From the NCBI GenBank assembly GCA_949825065.1, contig OX463844.1, positions 33,209,414-33,273,413 of the forward strand: a DNA stretch of 64,000 bases. Reading direction: 5' to 3'. Positions 55,670 to 64,000 of this stretch are shown here, in pieces. A program made the position numbers and the translations under genes. The notes under the pieces were generated by a model, which ran no database searches, was not told where the DNA came from, and saw nothing but the letters and a program-made list of their open reading frames with translations. The DNA is from Odontocerum albicorne (taxonomy: Eukaryota > Arthropoda > Insecta > Trichoptera > Odontoceridae). Numbering within the stretch: the stretch's first letter is position 1; each line of letters starts with the position of its first letter.

Positions 55670-56220
55670 TTTCGTGTCTAGACCGTCGATTATATATTAT
55701 GTCACGTGTTTCCAATTGGAGGCAACGGAGATCGCCCTACCATTCGCATCAATCAGGTCTTGTCCAGAGCAGGTAGTCCCAATGTTCGGACACACTAGCA
55801 TGTCTTGTGAATCCTGTATCTCTACAATCACATTCAACACTACTTTCTTTCAAGAACTCTCCAAATAGGCCAAGGCAATTTATCTTCAGGTATCTCCTAC
55901 GAGTACCATCTTTTGGGAGAATTCCAGTTAGTCGTCAGGGTTTTTTTCTTTATATTTCAAAAAACGCGGCTTTATCAAAGGGGAACCATTTTTTCTTACA
56001 CTTTCTTCATGAAATTTATCCTGAATTTCGATCTCCATATTGTTGGCAGGTGATCATATCTTGGTTTCTGGATTTGTTTAGTTATTTCTATGTCAGCTGT
56101 AACACTTCGGTTCTCAGATGGGGAAATACTGACCAGTTGATATATATTCTCCACTGGTATTGCTTTTAATTATCCTGCTATTATTCTCCCGGTTTTGTTC
56201 ATTGCAACATCAACCTGTCT
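55670..56220. other. GC-richer unassigned segment
   Basis: Less AT-rich than its flanks and open for up to 120 codons on the plus strand (55807-56169), but the peptide has no recognised domain. It adjoins the non-LTR fragment at 55330 and may belong to it. Confidence 0.3.
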
Positions 56221-56870
56221 GTCAACTATTTTAATTAATTTTTAATAAATAAATCTTAAAAAAAATACTGAGACTCCAAAAACCTACGTCAAAACCTTTT
56301 TTTTTTTTATTTTGTTAAGTTTTTTTTATTCTGTTCTTATATACTCGTACATTTTTACAGATTTAGAAAAGTTTCAAAAGTGATTGAATATCCAAGTCAT
56401 GATTTTACAGCGAGGAAACCCAAGTAATTATACGAGAGAAAATTTCATTTTCAAAACGTACGAGCATGAGTTTGTGGATTGGCAAATTTGGATCAGTATC
56501 CTGGATTTAGGGCCATCCATCTTTTTTCGATACCTTTGGGACCTAAAGTAGAGAAAAATGGCTGACAGCTCACCCTTATCGAGGCGAGGCGTGGCAGACA
56601 TTGTGTGAGACACGTAATCCGCGAACGATATACACGTTCAATATTTCATTTAAAAATAAGATATATTGGATACAGATCCCGTTATTCTTCTGGCGCAGAA
56701 TCAAACTATTTACAATTTGATATTTTTACAAAAATATGTTTGTATTATAATTTAAAATATTGACTCATTTATTTTGTTTAACATAGTTTTACGGCCAACT
56801 ATCTACATGACGTCAACCCTTCTCCTTTTTCATCCGGGCTTGGGAACGAATTCCATACCCGTATGAAGAA
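56221..56870. other. AT-rich stretch, nothing recognised
   Basis: No recognisable element. Confidence 0.3.
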
Positions 56871-56884
56871 TGAGTTACAGAAAC

Positions 56885-57315
56885 CGTTTCATGATAGAAT
56901 AAGTATGAAAATAAGGCTAATGCTGTAGCGATGCGTACACTCAGAAGAAATGTGGAGTGACAATGTATGAAATATTGCGGAATGAAGATATCAGAAATGG
57001 ATATTTAAAATGAAGAAAGGAGTATTAAAATGACTTATACATGTAACAAAGAGTATGTATGACGACATACTGACTAAGCGAATATGCAAATCTGTAGTGC
57101 ATGGTATACGCGGAAGAGGTAGACCGAGGAAAACGTGGCTGGATCAAGTGGACCGGATTTTGAAAGAATTAATGTGAAAAATATGAACAATAGAAGAGTG
57201 TGCATATTGCGATGTATGAATGTTGAAGAGACGAAATATGTGTATTTGGATAGAAAATAAGGATATATGTTTTCTCTGCCTCCCTCATAAGGGACATGTG
57301 ATGATAACTTATGGA
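56885..57315 (+). mobile_element. RTE 3' fragment
   Basis: AATGCTGTAGCGATGCGTAC, GACAATGTATGAAATATTGC, GGAAGAGGTAGACCGAGGAA, ACGTGGCTGGATCAAGTGGA (Trp-Leu-Asp-Gln-Val), CGATGTATGAATGTTGAAGA and CTCTGCCTCCCTCATAAGGG. The Phe-Gly-His-Val segment is decayed. Confidence 0.75.
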
Positions 57316-57847
57316 TGTACATCATATAGTCTGTAAAGTATCAATAAGACACTTTTTCAAAACAGTAGATAGTATAACACGTTATGTGCAAACTGCAAAG
57401 TGTCTGCAGGCTGTCAGTTCGCATTCCGTAGTTACCGCTGGTTTAACCCAGTTATGCCGGCTGAGATGGTCTAACTGCTACGCTGAACCTCATTTACATA
57501 TTTTATTATAACGTTTCAACAACATTTTGCCTCAGAGATGAGCTGTTCCAGTATCTTCTGCAATAATTTGCAACAATTATTATATTAAATCTGTTATGAA
57601 GTATTTAAAATGTACTCAACAAGATTCAATATTTACATTTTTGATGTTGTTGAATTAAAACAGATGCGCAATATAAATTAATATACACCAAATTCATTCT
57701 CACAGTTAATTTTAACCCAAATAAAATTTAAAATATATATAAACGAGCCAAAATCTTTTTTGTTAACATAATTTTGCGTTTATGAAAACATTTTATTACG
57801 TTGTTTATGGTATATGTTATATAAAAAAAATACCAACAAATAAATTT
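57316..57847. other. AT-rich stretch, nothing firm
   Basis: AACGTTTCAACAACATTTTG at about 57510 faintly recalls a Penelope-like repeat, but the hammerhead box is not intact. Confidence 0.3.
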
Positions 57848-58040
57848 CTAGTCCACATACAGTATTAGCTGGGAGGACCAACGTCTGAGTGAATGTGATG
57901 GAATACAGGTATTCTGAACGAGTGGACTTGTTCTTGCTAAATAATTAGTTGTAAGAATTGTTATCTAGTTATTAGTAGTATGTGGGTGTTAACTAATTCT
58001 AAGAAATCATATATTAAGATTATAAAAATAAAATGACATG
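57848..58040 (+). repeat. unclassified repeat, inverted partner of 38385-38602
   Basis: TAGTCCACATACAGTATTAG, CTGGGAGGACCAA, GAACGAGTGGACTTGTTCTT and TAGTTGTAAGAATTGTTATC. No hairpin here, unlike the partner. Confidence 0.75.
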
Positions 58041-59264
58041 TAGGAAATTAAAATTAATTTTGTTCATAATTAAAATATTATCTATAATTTTGTACGAGTA
58101 TATAGGCATGTCCTTTGGCAAATATTTGTACAATATATTACTTTGTTAAATAAAATAAATAAAAAAGATCAGAAAAAAAGCAGACAACTGAGGTAGAATA
58201 TATCAGTCATATTGAATAATATTATCAATCATAAAATACATTTTTAGTACTATATTAAAAAGTGCTTGAAGAATTAATACAAATGTCTAACCTTAAAATG
58301 TCGTGATTTGTATTCAGAGTCGAATCTCATACGCTCCAAACTTTTAGGTAAGGTTATGACTTTCTGTGACTCCCTGATTTAAGGAAGCTACGATAAATTT
58401 TTTACGAAATTAAGCATTAAATATAATTTTTTTCATGAACAAAAATCTTAAAAATTTAGTGCTAATGTGACTAAATTTTAATTTATAAGTAAGATGTTGT
58501 AAATGCTTTAAATGTCTCGTATATAAATTTGAATCATAGTAAACTTCTAGTAGAATCAGAGTTTTACTTCTCCTCAATATCTATTCAGAAAATTCAAAAT
58601 ATATTTAAATAATTTTAATTACACGAATCACAAATAATAAAATTAAAGTACCCATTTTATTAAATTATATCTCCATATTTTTTATTGAATTTATTATTGG
58701 CAACTCAGAAATAAAACATATGCTTCTATCGTCACAATCACGCAGACGTAAAATGATGTCAGTATTAAAGTGTTTTTAATGATTTCTCAGATTGTGTTAC
58801 AAATTCATGGCCTACCCACAAATCTCAACTATCTCCATAAATTTCTATGGGAAATAGTTTTGTACGCTTAATCCATGTATAATTATGCCCGCTTTCTGCT
58901 GCTACAATAAATGATAATTTATGTGCATTAAAGTAATGATTTATTTCGCTTCAAGCAATTTAATTAGCATTATATCGTTTTCCAAGTTTTGACTTCAAAT
59001 AATAATTTTATTGGCAGACAGAATAATAGTAACATATTTTGTGTTGAAACATTCAAAACTGTGAAATTAAATGAATTCTGAAATTTCATTTAACTGCTAC
59101 TTATTTTCAAACATTCTTTCATTTTTGATTTGTTGATTTATTCGAACGAACGGTCTTGAGACCTTTGGTACAAGGATATAAAAAAATAGACAAACAAGTG
59201 CCAGTGGGCACTTAAACATATGAACTCGAACCGAACAAAGTCTACAAATATTATAATCCAACCA
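58041..59264. other. AT-rich stretch, nothing recognised
   Basis: No element or coding region was recognised over about 1.2 kb. Confidence 0.35.
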
Positions 59265-59735
59265 GTATTCTAGTGCCAACTTAGATGTATGGAAGTAAAT
59301 CTTGAACGTGGCAAAATACTGATCAGGGCGAAATAGATGTTGTGGGAATATATAGGACGATACCGTATAACAGAATACAAAATTATGTTAGGGATAAATG
59401 TGACCTTAAGACATATTAAGTATGAAAAAGAAGAGTACTCTGAGATGGTTTCGGCATGTAGAATGGATGAATGAAGAAAGACTAACATACCAAATATACA
59501 GTGTACATGTGAATGGAAGGCGTGGTAGAAAAAACCTAAGGAAAGTATGATAGGAAATAATATTTTGAAAGAAGAAAATGTAATAAGTCAGAGAAATCGT
59601 TGAAGTGTGTGAGAATATGTATGGATGTAGAATAGGCGAAAGATATGTGTCGCGACCAGAAAGTCTGGTGCTCTCTCCTCTTTGTCAACCCCTACAGATC
59701 GACGGTGTAGTGGCATTTAGTATGTATGTTAGGTA
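59265..59735 (+). mobile_element. RTE 3' fragment, nearly complete tail
   Basis: GTGCCAACTTAGATGTATGG, CTCTGAGATGGTTTCGGCAT (Leu-Arg-Trp-Phe-x-His), AATGAAGAAAGACTAACATA, GGAAGGCGTGGTAG, ATGTATGGATGTAGAATAGG, GTCTGGTGCTCTCTCCTCTT and a (GTAT)n-like end. Sits 67 bp upstream of mariner copy B. Confidence 0.85.
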
Positions 59736-59801
59736 TATATTATTGCACAAAAATAAATTATAAACAATAAACGATACAACCAATCCTTCCAACCCAATTT
59801 A

Positions 59802-60717
59802 CGAGGGTCATCCAGAAACTAAGGTTACAAGACCGGGGGAATTTTTTTGTTTCAAAGTTGGTGCACCTGGCGTGTAGGGGGGATCCTAACGGTCAGTGTG
59901 TTTAGTCCCGCATGTTTGTCTGCCATTTTGTTCAGTCACAGTAAATTCTTCCGATGGAGAGGTCGTCGCGCGCTCCCGCCAACTCTCGTCCGTCCGAGAC
60001 CCGCGCGGTCATCAATTTTTTGACTTTGCAGAACAATACCGCCACGAATATTCATCGGAAGCTCGTGGAAGTTTATGGTAGTGATGTGATGAGTCGACAA
60101 CATGTCACGAAGTGGGTTAGGTTGTTCAGAGAAGGCCTTACTGATACTCACGACGAGGCAAGGCAGTGATTTCTGATGAATTTGTGCAAGAAATTGAAGA
60201 ATAAGTGCCAAATTATCGCCGTGTGACGCTTGACGACCTTCATGAAGAATTTACTGACATATCTCGAAGTCTCCTTGGTAATATTGTGTCAAAAAAACTT
60301 GGTTACAATAAGTTGTGTGCGAGATGGGTGCCCAGAATGCTCACACCGGAGCACCGTCAAAATCACGTGACCGCTGCGCGTGAATTTTTGGATCGTTTTG
60401 CACAGGAGGGAGAAGCTTTTCTGAACTTTATTGTGACGGGGGATGAGACGTGGGTGTGTCACTACACCCCAACAATTTTTCAACGATCAGGAGGTCAAGG
60501 AAGTTGTGAAGAAGTGGCTGAAAGAGCTGGCGGCGGAGGTCTATGACACTGGCATACAAAAGCTGATGCCCCGACTACAGAAATGTCTCGATCTCCACGG
60601 TGATTACGTTGAAGAATAGTTTAATATATTTGTGAAGTATCCTGTGAATTTCAATTAAATACAAGCATTTTTCGATCCTACATAAATTTTGTAACCTTAC
60701 TTTCTGGATGACCCTCG
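59802..60717 (+). mobile_element. mariner copy B, internally deleted
   Basis: Same terminal repeats as copy A, flanked by TA (59800-59801 and 60718-60719). Length 916 bp. Differs from copy A by scattered substitutions, a missing GGCTCCTGAG-type piece near the left end and a retained 3' codon stretch near 60605. Confidence 0.92.
59954..60619 (+). pseudogene. mariner transposase, broken (copy B)
   Basis: Same three-piece layout as copy A: piece 1 59954-60169 ends with the same Asp-Glu-Ala-Arg-Gln-stop; piece 2 60205-60484 has WVPRMLTPEHRQNHVTAARE and IVTGDETWVCHYTP; piece 3 starts FFNDQEVKEVVKKWLKELAA. Here the C-terminus is more complete, ending GDYVEE-stop (about 60601-60619). The RSGRP deletion, the TAA before piece 2 and the large internal deletion are identical to copy A, so both come from one defective ancestor. 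Confidence 0.9.
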
Positions 60718-60719
60718 TA

Positions 60720-61494
60720 CATATGTGGGTTTAAGGAGAGTTTAAATAAATCAATTAATTGTGCATACTAATTGCCCATTCTGTGCAACCTAATGATTGT
60801 CGAATTTTAGAAAAAGTTGCTTTATGACTACAATATAACAGATGTTGTTTTTTTTAATGTTATAGATTGGCAAATACAAGTTTAAAATATTTAAACCAAT
60901 TTTTTGGTATTTTTAAGAAGCACGTCAGTTTTTATCTTGGTTTTTAAAGAAACACGCTGGTTTTTAACTAAAGGTTTATTTCTCAGCTCAGGATTTTATT
61001 TGGGAAAAATTTCTGTGCCTTTACATTTTCAAATGAAACAGATTAGATAGTACGGGTTTATTTATTCCGTAACATTTTACTTCAGAAACCTAAAAAATAT
61101 ATTATAGATAATACTTTTTTACCTTGGTTTGAAATTGGATTGTTAAGACAGCTTGGCTTGATAATGTATTCTGTTAAATTGATAGTTTTGAAAGCTTAAA
61201 TTTCTTTCGTTGACTGTACGAAAAAAGTAAGATGTTATTGAGGTCGATATGAATCGTCCATGAAATTTAATAAATAAATATTAGCAGGTGTTTTACTTTA
61301 AAATATCATTTAAAAAATTGCATGTAAAAGTCGGATCGTGTCTAGCCGACTTTAGATATCAATTAATAAAATATTTTTGAAAGTATAATGGATTATATTT
61401 TTATGAAACTTTTTTTGTTTCTGACTAATAAAGAAGCGCAATAGTTTTTCTTTTATAAATAATCATGGAATACAGTGTTCTTATGATTTATTAT
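60720..61494. other. AT-rich stretch, nothing recognised
   Basis: No recognisable element. Confidence 0.3.
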
Positions 61495-61570
61495 AAAACT
61501 AGACGATTAACCCGTGCCATGCACAGTTCAAGAGGTGTTTTTATAAAGTTTCTAAACTGTTTGTTTCCTG
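61495..61570 (+). repeat. unclassified dispersed repeat, 5' part of an interrupted copy
   Basis: CTAGACGATTAACCCGTGCC then TTTTTATAAAGTTTCTAAAC, as at 26298. Continues at 62595. Confidence 0.65.
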
Positions 61571-61622
61571 ATATTTTAATAAGTTTAAAAAAAATCAATC
61601 CAACAATCTATCCCTCTGAAAC

Positions 61623-62044
61623 TGTAGGAACCACGGTCGTCGCTGAATATTGTCAACACATACGGTCAACGACCGACGAAACGACCTTTGGATATGTCCA
61701 AAGGTCACATACCAAAACATTGACGCGGCCGGACATCGCGCCAGTCCCGTAAACAAATTGTTTACCCACAATACTATTTACGATACATTCCACAGTAGAA
61801 AGAGAACTCATCACGCTGTCTCGGCGATCCCGCAAACAAATTGTTTACCCACAATACTATTTGCGATGTCTGCAATACTGCAATCGACCATTTCGGCACG
61901 CACAGAAGCGAGATAAAAATATATCGCGGGCGCACTCCCGCGCCCATTCTGAAATGTATAAATACCCACTTACCGATAAATAAAACATTCATTTACTCTC
62001 TCTTTCCGCATTGCTAATTGACGTATTTTATTTATTTACCAACA
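61623..62044 (+). mobile_element. LTR-like segment
   Basis: Begins TGTAGGAACC and may end CCAACA. Contains TATAAATA (61957-61964) and AATAAA (61979-61984) in the order of an LTR U3-R. Two copies of a 38-bp segment with AAACAAATTGTTTACCC lie at 61746 and 61829. GC is well above background up to 61950. No matching target duplication or primer-binding site was found, so this is tentative. Confidence 0.4.
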
Positions 62045-62123
62045 ACTACTATCATCATCTCTTCAGACAAGAAGCATTCTGCTAAAAAAACCATGGTTAA
62101 ATAAATATTATAAGAATGAATAA

Positions 62124-62370
62124 GGTAGGAGTGTGTGTCGTTTGCGGACAGGCCACTGCGTGGTGGCTAGTCACCTTTACAAAATGGGCATTGTTGAGAA
62201 TCCCGGCTGCGAGTGTAATCTGGATGATGAATTATGGACCATATATTTTTCGGTTATCCTTTGCGTGACATATTTGATTTACTAAAAAACCGTATCTTTA
62301 CCGCGTCCAATAAATGTTGCGTTTCTTCTTGCTTCGATGAACTTTTCCATTTGTAGATGGATTGTCAGTT
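62124..62370 (+). pseudogene. Jockey/R1-type non-LTR ORF2, C-terminal fragment
   Basis: The frame from 62124 reads SVCRLRTGHCVVASHLYKMG then IVENPGCECN, the arrangement that follows the RNase H-like region in Jockey/R1/I-group elements (Arg-Leu-Arg-Thr-Gly-His ... His-Leu-Tyr-Lys ... Cys-x-Cys). The expected His-x-Leu-x-x-Cys half of the zinc knuckle is lost. The frame stops at 62283-62285. A trailing PRPINVAFLLAS segment, also seen at the ends of such proteins, follows. No start codon belongs to it. Confidence 0.65.
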
Positions 62371-62594
62371 TTTTAAGCTTAATCAGTTAAGAATTTGAAT
62401 TATCTGCAATTGTCATTTTTAAAATTGTTTTTTTACATTGACTCATATAATTGCATAATGTCTGGTTTGGTGGCACAAATCATCTTAGTTTGGGAGGATG
62501 CCTATTTAAAAAAAACGAAAAATAAGACGCGCATGTATTTAAAAGATTCATGGGATTAACTGCTTACTTCTCATATAAATGCGCTTTTTCTCAA

Positions 62595-62975
62595 GGTTCC
62601 AAATAAAGACCACATTTAACACAACCACACCGCCCCGACATATCAACTGACAGCTAAATACCAAAACTATAAAATATTCACTTGTAATTATTATTTATTC
62701 AATATACCAGGACGTGGATAAAAATAAATCATTTTAATTCTTTGATTGAATTGTTACTACTCATTTTATTTACACTCATTTTATTTACAAAAATGAAAAA
62801 AAATATCCGCCATGTGTTAATATAAATCAAAAGTATCTAAATTATTATCGACAATTATGAGCTATTTGAGCAACATCTGTTTTTCGATTTTACTGTTTTT
62901 TTAACTCCGGAAAAAATTTCAGAGCATTCTGGATAGATCTGGTTATTTTGTGTAAAATTCCTACCATTATATTTG
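62595..62975 (+). repeat. unclassified dispersed repeat, 3' part
   Basis: ACATATCAACTGACAGCTAA, TTATTATTTATTCAATATAC, CATTTTATTTACAAAAATG and GAGCATTCTGGATAGATCTG parallel 26420-26730. Confidence 0.65.
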
Positions 62976-63162
62976 CCGCTTTAAAAACTGGTTAATTTGA
63001 ACTTAAATAGTGCGTCTTGATGCGAAAAAGATTGAGAAGCACTAGGCTAGGTAATGATGCCAAATAAACAACATCGCCATCCTCAATTAGTATTAATATA
63101 CTATATTTGATTGTATTTTTCTACAAATTGACTGATATCGGTCACATTTGGTCACTTTCATT

Positions 63163-63350
63163 AATGTATAGTATTACGCTTTCGTTGTATACAATACAAA
63201 CTAATTGTCTATGGACATAAACAATCTCTAACGACCAACCAGATAGATATAACATGGTCTTGAAATAAAAATCAGACTTATACCCTATTTTAAAAAAATA
63301 GTACCGCTAGGGAATATTACCCACAATATCCGGATCGGAAGAAAAGTTAG
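63163..63350 (-). repeat. SINE1, diverged full-length copy
   Basis: ATTACGCTTTCGTTGTATAC, AATACAAACTAATTGTC, CTAACGACCAACCAGATAG, GAAATAAAAATCAGACTTAT and ACAATATCCGGATCGGAAG correspond to the reverse SINE1 from tail to head. Confidence 0.65.
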
Positions 63351-64000
63351 TTAGTTCTCATTACTGAAAATATAGCAAATGTCTCTTATTTTTTTACTTT
63401 CAGTCATATGTTTAGTAATTATGTTAGTAAAAAAATATATGTTCTTGCAAATGTTACTTAAAATATATATATTATAAACTCTTCTTTCGTATATACTACC
63501 ACTTTTATGAATATTATTTTTATCGCATCAACTTGTCGCCCCTTTATGGGAAACATAATTGCATATTTTCTCTCAGAATATACAGAAAAACAAAGGTTTT
63601 CAATCATCATATTGGGTTTCAAAATGTTTGTCATTTGATATCGAATATTCCCGGTAATAATGTCCAGAGGCGGATTATCCCACGAATATTAAACTTGACA
63701 TTTCTTACGAAAACGATTCCGGATGTGGAGTAGTAACAAATGGGGAAGCCTAGTATTTAAGGCAGCCGAACAGTGGATCTGCTTTTTACAAAGAACTACG
63801 ATTCTACAGAACTTACATAGTCCGTGGATTTTGGAAATTCATATGGTTATCTCATTTCAATAGAAATAAATACATTACCTTAAAAACATCGGTTTTCAAA
63901 CACTCGTTTTTGTAAAATAAATGTTATGATACAAGTAAAAAAAATGATTCCACATGATTTTGCCTTGAAAGTTTATATTTTTATTATTCGTTTAGTCGTC
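63351..64000. other. AT-rich stretch, nothing recognised
   Basis: Open frame 63533-63733 has no domain. Nothing else was seen to the end of the window. Confidence 0.3.

Noticed and set aside
57500..57560. PLE-like motif (GAAACG near CTGAGG on the minus strand)
   Set aside because: The CTGANGA box is altered and no arm partner was found nearby.

Overview
This window is AT-rich eukaryotic DNA, most likely intergenic or intronic DNA from an insect. I base this on the mix of degraded mobile elements: mariner transposases, tRNA-headed SINEs, many 3' ends of RTE-type non-LTR retrotransposons, Penelope-like elements (PLEs) and hAT/MITE elements, all in a very A+T-rich background. I cannot assign an order. 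No complete host gene is visible, and there is no rRNA gene, CRISPR array or bacterial-type operon. Nearly everything recognisable is a dead or non-autonomous transposon, and most long AT-rich stretches hold nothing I can name.

Layout. 0-8 kb: a PLE inverted-repeat unit (500-718), an internally deleted mariner (1416-2443), a MITE (3323-3578), a SINE1 copy split by a hAT element with an 8-bp target duplication (4458-5395), a second SINE1, a SINE3 head, and a second PLE-like hairpin (7800-7975). 8-21 kb: truncated RTE tails in both orientations, SINE fragments, and a duplicated block (9050/10500). 21-31 kb: a GC-rich island with a CRE palindrome and TATA box, a nested foldback element (23003-23594), an RTE reverse-transcriptase scrap (28181-28400), and mariner copy A (29664-30575) followed by a SINE2. 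31-39 kb: SINE3 copies, a minisatellite, a mariner remnant (33127-33453), two adjacent PLE units (one inside a SINE1), and one PLE that still carries part of its GIY-YIG endonuclease (37330-38337). 39-52 kb: RTE tails, small tandem repeats, a non-LTR C-terminal coding tail (46690-47210) that shares sequence with the 3' end of SINE3, and a probable solo LTR with TATA box, initiator and triplicated upstream repeats (49684-50461). 52-64 kb: more RTE tails, mariner copy B (59802-60717) carrying the same lesions as copy A, and a composite repeat (61495-62975) interrupted by an LTR-like segment and a Jockey/R1-type C-terminal fragment.

The parts do not form a pathway; they record successive insertions. 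The most informative observations are: four PLE units, each with its own 10-13 bp target duplication and most with hammerhead-type cores in their arms; two mariner copies amplified from one already broken master; the shared tail of SINE3 and a non-LTR element; and two hairpins that look like templated inverted insertions. I did not find a convincing undescribed functional system. The closest candidates are the hammerhead-bearing hairpins and the promoter-like segment at 49.7-50.5 kb.
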